A stretch of 64,000 nt of DNA from Pseudovibrio sp947494035. Its GTDB lineage: Bacteria > Pseudomonadota > Alphaproteobacteria > Rhizobiales > Stappiaceae. The DNA lies in contig CANLTN010000020.1 in assembly GCA_947494035.1 (NCBI GenBank), forward strand, positions 9,554 to 73,553, in the 5' to 3' direction. Under the pieces are notes generated by a model that saw nothing but the letters and a program-made list of their open reading frames with translations, was not told the DNA's origin and did no database searches. Shown here piece by piece: positions 8,924 through 17,334 of this stretch. The translations under genes and the position numbers were made by a program. Each line of letters starts with the position of its first letter. Position 1 is the stretch's first letter.

Positions 8924-9401
8924 CAGTTATTTCCTTGTAATAAGGTGGATTGATCACTTTATAAACTTCTGAACCTATTACCCCTGCCAATAGTAAGGGG
9001 CGATATTCTGGCATCTTACCGGCTTTTTCACGTTTAAAACTCAAATCAAGCTAGATACTAACCCCACAACTAAGTTGTCAGATAAATTAATTCGAAAATT
9101 CCCCTGCAACAATTAACACCTGACAACAAATCTACTTTTAAAATTATTTTATATAATGCAGAAACACTCATAAACTGCCCCACATCAGAAACCTATTCTT
9201 CTTGACTGGTGACTTTACTTAGATCTCCTGCGCGGAAATTAAATCCCGCGTTTCGCATGGAGACCATCACTGATCGCGGCTTACCGTAATGCAGTATGGA
9301 CAAATGAAGAACAAACAAATATGAGCGAAGGAAACACTGTTTATCCAATCCCTTTTGAGTCGCTTGCTTACCATGCGATCGTGCGTTTTAAGGTTTCTCG
9401 C
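8924..9401. other. AT-rich intergenic region with one palindrome
   Basis: About 480 bases between divergent genes. Mostly AT-rich, with no convincing open frame or RNA gene. The only structure noted is the inverted repeat at 9231-9250 listed separately. It must hold the promoters of the secreted-repeat protein (leftward) and the MATE transporter (rightward). Confidence 0.5.
9231..9250. promoter_or_regulatory. Possible operator: CGCGG-N10-CCGCG palindrome
   Basis: Inverted arms CGCGG and CCGCG flank an AT-only-like centre (AAATTAAATC); a further outer pair TCTCC (9224) / GGAGA (9259) extends the symmetry. It lies about 150-170 bases upstream of the MATE gene start. Such symmetry suits a dimeric repressor or a hairpin in the leader; neither is proven. 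Confidence 0.3.
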
Positions 9402-10733
9402 GTGTCTACAAATTTCAAGGTAACGAACCGCTCTTTTCTTGCGCTCGCTGTTCCTATGACATTGGCCTACATCTCCACTCCCTTGCTGGGCTTGGTGGAT
9501 ACGGCTGTGATCGGACAGTTACATGATGCTGCACTTTTGGGCGGTCTGGCTGTTGGCACCATTCTGTTTGATGTGATTGGTGCGTTCTTCTACTTTTTGC
9601 GTGCAGGAACGACAGGCCTTGCTGCCCAGTCCCTTGGTGCAAACGATGGGCCTGAGCTGCGGGCTGTGCTGGCGCGTGCGTTGTTGCTAGGCATCATTGG
9701 CGGGGTTGTTGTCATCTTCCTGCAATGGCCTATTGTGCAGTTTGGTCTTCCAATTATCGGCGGGACAGAGGCTGTTCAGGAAGCGGCGGCCACCTATTTC
9801 GCAATTCGTGCATTTTCTGCGCCGTTTGTTTTGGCCAACTACTCCATTTTGGGCTGGTATCTGGGCCTGAGCAAAGCTGGTATCGGGCTGCTCATCCAGA
9901 CCTTCCTGAATGTCACCAATATGGTGCTCTCGGTTATTTTCGTCTTGGTCTTTGACTGGGGTATTCCCGGCGTTGCTATTGCTACCTTCATTGCAGAAGC
10001 GCTGACATTCGGTCTTGGCCTCTACCTGATCAAGCGGGAGCTGAACGGTGCGCCGTTGCCGACCTTCTCGCAGATCATCGTTTGGGAAAAGCTGAAGCCC
10101 ATGCTGGCGCTGAACCGGGACATCATGATCCGCTCCATGGTGATGTTGTTTGCGTTTGGCTTCTTTACCTCGCGCAGTGCGGCGCAGGGGGAAGTGGTGC
10201 TTGCGGCCAACGCTGTGCTCGAAAAATTCATTATGGTTGCAGCGTTCTTTCTGGATGGAACGGCATCAGCTGCTGAACAGGTGGTTGGGCAAGCGATTGG
10301 TGCCAAGCAACGCGCTGCATTTCGCAAGGCCCTCCGCCTTTCTGTAGGCTGGGGATTTGGGCTTTCCTTTGGTGCGGCGATTGTACTGTGGCTGGCTGGC
10401 GGGGCAGTGATTGACCTGCTGACCACCCATACAGAGGTACGCGAGACCGCTCAGGCCTATTTGTTCTGGGCCGTTCTGACGCCCATCATCGGCACACTTG
10501 CGTTCCAGATGGATGGGGTCTTTATCGGGGCGACGTGGTCACAGGATATGCGGAACTCGGTGGTGGTCTCCACCATCCTGTTCCTTGCAAGCTACTACCT
10601 GCTTTATCCAATCTACGGAAACCACGGCTTGTGGTTCTCGCTGCTGGTGTTCTTTGGTGCCCGCGGGCTGAGCTTGAGCTTCATGTGCTATATTCGCGAG
10701 CGTCAATACTTTGATGCGCTTCAGAAGGCTTAG
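9402..10733 (+). CDS. MATE family efflux transporter (DinF-like)
   Basis: 443-residue inner-membrane exporter with about twelve predicted hydrophobic helices. The N-terminal signature ALAVPMTLAYISTPLLGLVDTAVIGQL is typical of the DinF branch of MATE transporters, which exchange cations (Na+ or H+) for drugs or metabolites. I prefer the GTG at 9402, which has AAGG eight bases upstream and puts the family start next to the first helix; an upstream ATG at 9321 would add 27 residues unlike the family and has no ribosome site. Transcribed alone; a hairpin follows. Confidence 0.9.
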   Translation: MSTNFKVTNRSFLALAVPMTLAYISTPLLGLVDTAVIGQLHDAALLGGLAVGTILFDVIGAFFYFLRAGTTGLAAQSLGANDGPELRAVLARALLLGIIGGVVVIFLQWPIVQFGLPIIGGTEAVQEAAATYFAIRAFSAPFVLANYSILGWYLGLSKAGIGLLIQTFLNVTNMVLSVIFVLVFDWGIPGVAIATFIAEALTFGLGLYLIKRELNGAPLPTFSQIIVWEKLKPMLALNRDIMIRSMVMLFAFGFFTSRSAAQGEVVLAANAVLEKFIMVAAFFLDGTASAAEQVVGQAIGAKQRAAFRKALRLSVGWGFGLSFGAAIVLWLAGGAVIDLLTTHTEVRETAQAYLFWAVLTPIIGTLAFQMDGVFIGATWSQDMRNSVVVSTILFLASYYLLYPIYGNHGLWFSLLVFFGARGLSLSFMCYIRERQYFDALQKA

Positions 10734-10765
10734 GGCACGGGCTTGACCGTCCTGAAGAAAGGTTA

Positions 10766-10795
10766 CCTTGCCCGGAGGGGGAATACCGGGCAAGG
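10766..10795. terminator. Shared hairpin between convergent genes
   Basis: Ten-base perfect stem CCTTGCCCGG / CCGGGCAAGG between the MATE gene and the opposing oxidoreductase. T-rich sequence follows only on the minus strand (AACCTTTCTT), so it may terminate that direction better. Confidence 0.6.
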
Positions 10796-10810
10796 CAGAT
10801 AGGTTCACTT

Positions 10811-11848
10811 CTAGGCGATGCTCACTGTGACTTTGCCCATGTGCTGGGCTTTTTCCAGGTAGTCATATGCGGCTTCGATCTTGGACATTGCAAAGTCTTT
10901 CTCTACCAGTGGCTTGATCTGGTGTTTGGCAACAAACGCGGAAAGGTTCTCAAAATAGGTGCGTGAGCCAACCAGAACGCCAGCCAAGGATGCATTCTTC
11001 AAGACCAGATCACTGATGTTTTCCGGTGCATGTGCCCAGCCTGTTAAGACACCCACCTGAGCGATCAGCCCATGGGGCGCAACGGAACGAAGGGAGCGTT
11101 CCAGTGTGTCCTTCCCCCCCAGCTCCAGAACCATGTCTGCACCGTGTCCGTCGGTCAACTGGAGCAGTTCTGCATCCCAGTCAGGAACCTCTTTGTAGTT
11201 GATGGTGATGTCTGCGCCGAGCTCCTTTGCTTTTGCCAGTTTCTCATCTGAGGAGCTGATGATCGCGGCACGGGCTCCAAAGGCTTTTACGAGCTGGAGC
11301 GCGAAGATTGCGACACCGCCAGTCCCTTGTATCAGGACAAGATCGTCCTTCTTCAAAGTGCGGTGCTGCTCAAACAGAGCGTGCCATGCGGTTACGCCAG
11401 CGCAAGGCAGTGTAGCTGCTTCCTGATAGCTTAGGTGATCGGGGATACGAACCAGCGTATCCTCATGGAAATTGGCTTGCTCTCTAAGGATGCCGGGGTA
11501 TTGGGCGGAGCTTAAGGCAGAGCCCAGCATATGCGGGACAAATGGTCCTTCGAGCCACTGTTGAAAGAAGGTTGGCATGACGCGGTCGCCAACGGACCAT
11601 TTGGTTACCTTGTCGCCAACGGCGATCACCTCACCTGCACCATCGGAGAGTGCAACAAGGTCCGCCGGCATTTCTCCGTACTGGCCTTTGCGGATCATCT
11701 GATCGCGCGCATTCAGGCTTGCGGCGTGCAGGCGAACCTGAACCTCGAGCGGTCCTGGGACTTCAACAGGAAATGTGTGGGAGCTCAAGGTGGCACCGTT
11801 TACAACAACACCCTGAATTTCTTTGTGTAATGTGATGGGGTCAGTCAT
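10811..11848 (-). CDS. Zinc-type alcohol dehydrogenase / quinone oxidoreductase family (MDR)
   Basis: 345-residue NAD(P)H-dependent oxidoreductase of the medium-chain superfamily. The catalytic GroES-like half (about 1-140, SLNARDQMIRKGQYG and LSDGAGEVIAVG) precedes a Rossmann half with GTGGVAIFALQLVKAFGA near 160-180. The structural-zinc cysteines are absent, as in quinone-oxidoreductase-like members. A probable cytosolic detoxifying or quinone-reducing role is family inference. Downstream of, and in the same direction as, the WrbA-type quinone reductase gene, with about 150 bases between. Confidence 0.87.
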   Translation of the reverse strand: MTDPITLHKEIQGVVVNGATLSSHTFPVEVPGPLEVQVRLHAASLNARDQMIRKGQYGEMPADLVALSDGAGEVIAVGDKVTKWSVGDRVMPTFFQQWLEGPFVPHMLGSALSSAQYPGILREQANFHEDTLVRIPDHLSYQEAATLPCAGVTAWHALFEQHRTLKKDDLVLIQGTGGVAIFALQLVKAFGARAAIISSSDEKLAKAKELGADITINYKEVPDWDAELLQLTDGHGADMVLELGGKDTLERSLRSVAPHGLIAQVGVLTGWAHAPENISDLVLKNASLAGVLVGSRTYFENLSAFVAKHQIKPLVEKDFAMSKIEAAYDYLEKAQHMGKVTVSIA

Positions 11849-12004
11849 CTAAATATCTCTTATATGTATTGGCGTTAAATTATCTACAAAAGTATGCGTA
11901 CGCTTTATTGCCTGCGCGACCTCATAAACGGTAGGTTGTGTTCAGATCACATCACGCAGGCAACAAAGTCATATTGGGAATTATCGAGCGGTTTTGGGAG
12001 CTGC

Positions 12005-12607
12005 TTAGGCCTTGGCAAGTTTCTTTGCAATTCCAGCAACGTGCCGTCCCTGATCGCGGGCAAGCTTCAACTCATCTTCAGTTGGCTGGCGTGAGCCATC
12101 CGGACCGGCAATGGTGCTGGCACCGTAAGGTGAACCACCGCGAACCTCAGAGATTTTGCTCAGTTCCGGGCTTGAATAAGGCAGGCCAGCAATCACCATA
12201 CCGTGGTGTGCCAGCGTTGACCAGAAGCTGGTGATGGTTGTTTCATTGCCGCCACCGGTACCGGTAGAGGTGAACACAGACCCAACCTTGCCAATGAGCT
12301 GACCGTTAAACCACAGACCACCGGTCTGATCGAGAAAGTTGCGCATCTGCGCTGCCATATTGCCGAAGCGGGTGGGCGTTCCAAAGATGATAGCATCGTA
12401 GTTGGCCAGCTCGCCGGGCTCTGCAATTGGTGCTTTCTGATCAACCTTGAAATGGCTGTTCTTAGCTACTTCCTCAGGAACAAGTTCAGGAACGCGTTTG
12501 ACAACAACTTCCGTTCCTTCAACGTCCTGAGCGCCCTCGCGGATGGCGTCTGCCATGGTTTCGATGTGGCCGTAGCTGGAGTAATATAAGACAAGAACCT
12601 TGGTCAT
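12005..12607 (-). CDS. wrbA: NAD(P)H:quinone oxidoreductase WrbA
   Basis: 200-residue FMN-binding flavodoxin-like protein that reduces quinones by two electrons, protecting against redox cycling. Diagnostic segments are KVLVLYYSSYGHIETMA (phosphate-binding loop), FGTPTRFGNMAAQMRNFLDQ and FTSTGTGGGNETT, all in WrbA order; length is typical. ATG at 12607 has AAGGA six bases upstream, while the ATG two codons earlier directly abuts that site. Proximity to a second quinone-reductase-like gene suggests a shared stress role (inference). Confidence 0.94.
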   Translation of the reverse strand: MTKVLVLYYSSYGHIETMADAIREGAQDVEGTEVVVKRVPELVPEEVAKNSHFKVDQKAPIAEPGELANYDAIIFGTPTRFGNMAAQMRNFLDQTGGLWFNGQLIGKVGSVFTSTGTGGGNETTITSFWSTLAHHGMVIAGLPYSSPELSKISEVRGGSPYGASTIAGPDGSRQPTEDELKLARDQGRHVAGIAKKLAKA

Positions 12608-12873
12608 GACCATTCCTTTGTGTTGTTATGTTTACATAGGTATAGCAATGCTGCGCATGAACAATTCTTCACTTGGTGGACTGTCTGTTTAATAGATATT
12701 GACAATAACAAGAGGCAGATTTTGGCGGGGTGGGTGCAGTGTGAACAGGGCTTCAGTTTAAAGTTTTAGCAGGCTGCCCTTTGCCGCCGATTTTACCGGT
12801 AAACAGCTATTTTGTAGCATCAGCACGTAACTTTGACTGGGCTACAAGTGCTGCAGATTTTCTCGCGAGCACT

Positions 12874-12914
12874 ACAAAAAAAGGCCGGGCCTTTTGATCA
12901 GACCCAGCCTTTTT
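12874..12914 (-). terminator. Terminator of pyrD
   Basis: On the minus strand the stem AAGGCTGGGTC / GGCCCGGCCTT pairs throughout when G-U pairs are allowed and is followed by seven T. On the plus strand the same positions give C-A mismatches, so the leftward direction is the functional one. Confidence 0.85.
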
Positions 12915-12933
12915 GCAAAAATTTTTATCGTGC

Positions 12934-14040
12934 CTAGAGATCGAGCGGTTTGTCCGCCCAGAGGTCATTGTCGATACCAACCAACTCTTGCAGGTTGGCC
13001 ACGTTACGCGCAGCCACCAGACGGGACAGGTGTTGATTGATCTTCTTCACCAGCGTTTGCCCCTCATAGACCATACCGGAGTAGAGCTGGATCTGATTTG
13101 CGCCCGCGAAGATTTTTGCTGCGGCCTTTTCTGGGGCGTCCACTCCGCCCACTCCAAAGAGCGGTAGGTCCGTCCCCACAGCTCGTCTGGTTTTGGCCAG
13201 TGTTATCGTGGAGCGCTCAAACAAAGGCGCGCCTGACAGGCCACCAGCTTCCTTGGCTTGCACCTTGTCCTTAAGCGTGGACGGGCGGGCGATTGTGGTG
13301 TTGGAGACGATCATGCCATCGACCTTTTGGGTCATGACGACCTCGGCAATCTCCTTGAGCGCATCCTCGGAGACGTCCGGTGCGATCTTGAGCAGCACGG
13401 CTACCTTGCGGCCCAGACGGTCTTCCTGCTCGTTGCGGGCGCCGATAATGGCGGCGAGCAGTTGAGCGAGCGCGTCCCGTTCCTGCAGATCTCTTAGACC
13501 CGGAGTGTTGGGAGAGGAGATATTGGCCGTCAGGTAGTCGGCCAGTTCCGCAAACCGCTTTACACCCAGAACGTAGTCGGCAACACGGTCTTCAGAGAGC
13601 TTGTTTGCGCCGATGTTGATGCCCAGAACGCCCGGGGTGCGTCCGACCTTGCGGATGCGCTCATAAACGACGTCGTGGCCATCATTGTTGAAGCCATAGC
13701 GGTTGATCACGGCCCGGTCGGCGCTGAGGCGGAAGTTCCTCGGTTTTGGATTGCCTTCCTGCGGCAGAGGCGTCACCGTTCCAACCTCGACATGGCCGAA
13801 GCCGAGTTTCATCAGAGGGGTGATTGCTTCAGCGTTTTTGTCAAAGCCAGCTGCCATGCCCACCGGGTTTTTGAAAGTCAGGTCGCCCCACCTGTATTCC
13901 AACGCCTTATCCTCGATCTGGCCGAAGGACGGGGCCAGACCCGTGGAGAGCATTTTGATAGTTGCGTTGTGTGAGGTCTCTGGGTCAAGACAATGCAGCG
14001 CCCGGATACCGACTTTGTTGATCAGGTTCTCAATCGACAT
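12934..14040 (-). CDS. pyrD: Dihydroorotate dehydrogenase (quinone), class 2
   Basis: 368-residue membrane-associated FMN enzyme oxidising dihydroorotate to orotate in pyrimidine synthesis, passing electrons to quinone. Class 2 marks are the N-terminal helical extension (residues 1-50), FMN-site segments GMAAGFDKNAEA, VGTVTPLPQEGNPKPR and INRYGFNNDG, the catalytic-loop NISSPNTPGLRDLQ, and IVSNTTIARP and FGVGGV later. The start codon follows directly after the DUF952 stop (TAA-ATG), with GGAG inside the upstream gene's end, indicating translational coupling. Confidence 0.95.
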   Translation of the reverse strand: MSIENLINKVGIRALHCLDPETSHNATIKMLSTGLAPSFGQIEDKALEYRWGDLTFKNPVGMAAGFDKNAEAITPLMKLGFGHVEVGTVTPLPQEGNPKPRNFRLSADRAVINRYGFNNDGHDVVYERIRKVGRTPGVLGINIGANKLSEDRVADYVLGVKRFAELADYLTANISSPNTPGLRDLQERDALAQLLAAIIGARNEQEDRLGRKVAVLLKIAPDVSEDALKEIAEVVMTQKVDGMIVSNTTIARPSTLKDKVQAKEAGGLSGAPLFERSTITLAKTRRAVGTDLPLFGVGGVDAPEKAAAKIFAGANQIQLYSGMVYEGQTLVKKINQHLSRLVAARNVANLQELVGIDNDLWADKPLDL

Positions 14041-14382
14041 TTATAGCTCCGGAAACTCGTGATTGCCTTCGCTGTCCAGTGGAAGCGGTTTGACCCATTT
14101 GGCCTTGGAGACAGGAAACTTGCCATACAGATGCGGGAAGAGTGTTCCGCCGCGGGAGGCTTCCCACTTCATTTGCTCTTCAGGGAAGTCTTCGCTTTCA
14201 ACAGCAATGAGCAGCAAATCGGTTTGTCCCGCGAAGTACAGCGTTGCCGTTTCTTTTACAGTTTCTGCGCTGGAGAAATGGATGTAACCATCAGTCAGAT
14301 CAATCGGTGCACCCGCGAAAAAACCGGCGGCTTCAGCTTCCTGCCAAAGCGCCTTGGGGGCGATCTTGAATATAAGGGACAT
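14041..14382 (-). CDS. DUF952 family protein
   Basis: 113-residue cytosolic protein matching DUF952: IFKIAPKALWQEAEAAGFF at the start, DLTDGYIHFSSAETV with conserved His, and GTLFPHLYG before the end. The family has a small fold related to glutathione-binding or ADP-ribosyltransferase-like proteins according to older speculation, and its function is not established. It is the first gene of a two-gene unit with pyrD, an arrangement common in Rhizobiales. Ribosome site AAAGG precedes the ATG. Confidence 0.88.
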   Translation of the reverse strand: MSLIFKIAPKALWQEAEAAGFFAGAPIDLTDGYIHFSSAETVKETATLYFAGQTDLLLIAVESEDFPEEQMKWEASRGGTLFPHLYGKFPVSKAKWVKPLPLDSEGNHEFPEL

Positions 14383-14589
14383 TGGATTTGCCTTTCAGGA
14401 GAGACGACTACTCAACTGAAGTCATGCTCATACATCGACAAATCACGGACTGGCAACCCCCAATTGCGACAAATGCTTGCCATAGGAATTTATTCACGAC
14501 ATACAGGATTTTATTGAAGCGTTGAGAATTGCTGATTTGGAGGGGGTCTGTGCCTGTTTCAGCATTCTCTTTTCACCGCAGGAGGACCT

Positions 14590-15234
14590 ATGTTGGATCA
14601 CGAGCACCTTTGGGCCGCGCTGGATAAGCTGGCGGCGCGGCATCAGCTGACGCCATCGGGGCTGGCGCGCAGAGCTGGTCTTGACCCGACCTCCTTCAAC
14701 CCGTCAAAGCGGTTTGCCTCTGATGGGAGGCCGCGTTGGCCATCTACGGAGTCGCTTGCAAAGGTGCTGGAAGTCACGCAAATGACCTTCATGGATTTTG
14801 CCTCTCTGCTACAAGAAAAGCCGGAAGGTTCCACGACACACTTCAGGTCGTTCCCAGCTTATCTTTGCACCAGCGATGAGTTAAGCCAGGTTGATTTGGC
14901 GGATATCTCTGAATTTAAGCTGGACAAATTCTGCGACAGCTTCATTTTTCCCAGTTCTCAGAGCGATAAATTCTTCGCGCTTGAAGTTTCGAGTAATAGT
15001 TTTGAACCATACTACAGGGAAGGACAAATTATAATCGTCTCTCCCGAGACTTCTTTACGGCGCAATGACCATGTTTTGATTGCGACTACAACCGGAGATA
15101 TTCATTGCGGCGCTTTGCAGCGGCAAACAAACGAGCGCATTGAGTTTCGACGGGACGCCCCTGAAGACAAACCACGGGTGTTTCAAGTTGCAGATCTGGT
15201 CTGGACGGCAAGGGTGTCATGGGTGAGCCAATAA
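14590..15234 (+). CDS. XRE-type regulator with degenerate S24 (LexA/CI-like) domain
   Basis: 214-residue DNA-binding protein: helix-turn-helix at about 10-70 (LTPSGLARRAGLDPTSFN) and a C-terminal LexA-like domain from about 105 (FALEVSSNSFEPYYREGQ, ending VWTARVSWVSQ). The usual nucleophilic serine is present (Ser137), but the lysine of the Ser-Lys pair is replaced: the expected position reads DIHCGAL with Gly174. Self-cleavage is therefore unlikely and it may be a constitutive or ligand-sensing repressor. Ribosome site AGGAGG is strong. The nuclease-like gene begins 15 bases downstream. Confidence 0.82.
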   Translation: MLDHEHLWAALDKLAARHQLTPSGLARRAGLDPTSFNPSKRFASDGRPRWPSTESLAKVLEVTQMTFMDFASLLQEKPEGSTTHFRSFPAYLCTSDELSQVDLADISEFKLDKFCDSFIFPSSQSDKFFALEVSSNSFEPYYREGQIIIVSPETSLRRNDHVLIATTTGDIHCGALQRQTNERIEFRRDAPEDKPRVFQVADLVWTARVSWVSQ

Positions 15235-15249
15235 TCAAGCAGGGCACCT

Positions 15250-16134
15250 ATGCGGATTACAAAAACCAAATGTATTCTTATTGGAGCATCACTTCTGGGT
15301 GTGGGGTTCTTCGCACTTATCCAATACAACTCTGAAACCGCGCCGCGCGGGAATGCCCGCACGCTCTATCGCCCTTCCTCATTTCCCATTGAGCATCGCT
15401 CATCGGATGAAGAGCGGAAGCGGGAGCTAGCTGCTTTGGAAGCGGCGCAATCAGGCATTCTCCAAACGCCCCCCAAACATCCTGAAACACTGCGCAATGT
15501 AGGCGGCATGCGTACGCCCCCTCCTCCGGTCACCGCACCGCTTGAGCGTATTGCCTATGTGAAGGAACTGCGCAGGTCCAACCAGCCTTTGCCAAAGGAA
15601 CTGATCCTTTTCCGTGCTGTGGCGGTTGACGGTGCAACCTTGCGCGATAAAACCAAGCAGATTTCTCTCAGTCACATCCGGCCCGTGCCACTGCGCGCAA
15701 CTTGCGTCAGTGAAGATGGTGAAAGGTGGCAGTGCGGCGTTCGGGCAAGAACAGCTTTACGTGCTTTCATTCGACAAAAACGTGTCACCTGCTCCGATCT
15801 AAAAGCTGTGCAAGATGATAAACTTACTGCCTCTTGTAGTGTTGGCAAACATGATCTTGCCACTTGGCTCCTCAAGAATGGATGGGCAAAAGCGGGAAGC
15901 GATGCGCCTGATACATTGCAAAAAATTGCGGAACGAGCCCGACAATCAGAGAAAGGCATCTGGCGTTCGAAATTGGTGCACCTAAATAAGGATGAAACCG
16001 CGACGCTGGTGAATTCCTGGGAGGAGCTGGACGATGACAGCACCTCGACCTCAACATTAATGATGGAGGGGGAGCCTGCCATTATCTGGCGTCCGAGAAA
16101 TGGCTTAACTGCAGAAACCTCTGCGAGAAAATAA
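15250..16134 (+). CDS. Membrane-anchored thermonuclease-like protein with degenerate active site
   Basis: 294 residues: one N-terminal hydrophobic anchor (about 9-24), a low-complexity proline-rich linker (about 30-100), and an OB-fold domain resembling staphylococcal nuclease (about 115-245, with AVDGATL, WLLKNGWAKA and KGIWR). The catalytic set is missing: the family's DGDT is DGAT (127-130) and the GIDAPE region with the acidic pair reads HIRPVP (142-147). Cysteines in the domain suggest a periplasmic disulfide. Nuclease activity is doubtful; it may be a binding protein. Follows the S24-like regulator closely, probably one transcript. Confidence 0.72.
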   Translation: MRITKTKCILIGASLLGVGFFALIQYNSETAPRGNARTLYRPSSFPIEHRSSDEERKRELAALEAAQSGILQTPPKHPETLRNVGGMRTPPPPVTAPLERIAYVKELRRSNQPLPKELILFRAVAVDGATLRDKTKQISLSHIRPVPLRATCVSEDGERWQCGVRARTALRAFIRQKRVTCSDLKAVQDDKLTASCSVGKHDLATWLLKNGWAKAGSDAPDTLQKIAERARQSEKGIWRSKLVHLNKDETATLVNSWEELDDDSTSTSTLMMEGEPAIIWRPRNGLTAETSARK

Positions 16135-16167
16135 ACCTTATTCAGGGCCTCAAGGAATAAAAATATA

Positions 16168-17334
16168 ATGTCAGGGTTTGGGACAACAGTTAAGCGTGAG
16201 GCCTGTTTTTTTGCAGGAGCTGCAACGACCGCCTTTTTCTTTTTGGTGGGAGGGGGCTTATTGCAACCTTCAGCCGGTTTCTTGGTGCAGATGCTCTGCT
16301 TTATCTGGCTTTTCGGCGTTATGTTGTGGTGTGCCTTTGGTGTGGTGCGTCATGCGGATTGTCTTGCGTCCATCCTTGGGGAACCGTACGGAACGCTGAT
16401 CCTGACGCTCTCGGTAATTGGCATTGAGGTCTCACTGATCGTTTCCATCATGCTGACAGGGGGCACCAACGAGCCACTGGCCCGCGATACCATGCTGGCA
16501 GTGCTTCATATCGTGCTGAACGGCATGGTGGGCATCAGTTTGCTTCTGGGCGGCCTCAAATACGGGGAGCAGCCCTTTAACACTCAAGGGGCCCGTTCTT
16601 TCCTTTCCGTTCTTATTCCGCTCGTCACCATCTCCCTCATTCTCCCTCGCTATACCACTTCAACCGCTGACCCTTCTCTCTCCACTGGCCAACAAATCTC
16701 TTTTGCGGTGATGATTAGTCTGCTTTATGGGATCTTCCTTGCCACCCAGACGATGCGGCACAGGTCGTTCTTCATTCAGCCCAAAGCCCATTCAGGCGTT
16801 GCCTTGTCGTTCCTGATGGCGAAGGATGAAGCGGATGAAGAACAGAATGCCCATGACGAGGATGATCACGATCTGGAAATCTTCTCGACCGGCTACCACG
16901 CTGCCTTCCTCATCCTGACCATGCTCCCGATTGTGCTGCTTTCCAAGAAATTCGCGGTGCTCGTGGACTATGGGATTTCAAGCTTCCACATGCCGGTGGC
17001 CGTCACTGGTGTCCTTGTCGCGCTTCTCGTTCTGACACCTGAGGGGCTGGGCAGCTTCCGTGCTGCGCTTTCAAACCGGTTGCAGCGTTCCGTCAATATC
17101 TGTCTGGGTTCGGCCCTTGCGACAATCGGGTTGACAGTCCCGGCTGTTTTGATCGCAGCCGGGATATTTGACATTCACATCGTGCTCGGTGTGAAGGATA
17201 CGGATATGATCCTGCTCCTCCTGACACTGATTTTGAGCGTGATCACCTTTACAGGCACACGAACGAACGCCTTACAGGGCGCCGTGCACCTGGTGTTGTT
17301 TATCTTCTACTTCATCCTTCTCTTCCAACCCTAG
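16168..17334 (+). CDS. Calcium/proton exchanger, ChaA-like
   Basis: 388-residue polytopic membrane protein of the cation/Ca2+ exchanger superfamily, about eleven hydrophobic segments with an acidic, histidine-rich cytoplasmic loop between the halves (DEADEEQNAHDEDDHDLE, about 213-231). The two conserved repeat motifs are visible as LSVIGIEVSLIVSIM with a membrane glutamate (about 93) and LVLTPEGLGSFRAALSNRLQ (about 290) with the second. It probably exports Ca2+, Na+ or K+ against protons, as ChaA does. Ribosome site AAGGAA. Its last 63 bases overlap the end of the opposing SGNH hydrolase gene. Confidence 0.87.
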   Translation: MSGFGTTVKREACFFAGAATTAFFFLVGGGLLQPSAGFLVQMLCFIWLFGVMLWCAFGVVRHADCLASILGEPYGTLILTLSVIGIEVSLIVSIMLTGGTNEPLARDTMLAVLHIVLNGMVGISLLLGGLKYGEQPFNTQGARSFLSVLIPLVTISLILPRYTTSTADPSLSTGQQISFAVMISLLYGIFLATQTMRHRSFFIQPKAHSGVALSFLMAKDEADEEQNAHDEDDHDLEIFSTGYHAAFLILTMLPIVLLSKKFAVLVDYGISSFHMPVAVTGVLVALLVLTPEGLGSFRAALSNRLQRSVNICLGSALATIGLTVPAVLIAAGIFDIHIVLGVKDTDMILLLLTLILSVITFTGTRTNALQGAVHLVLFIFYFILLFQP

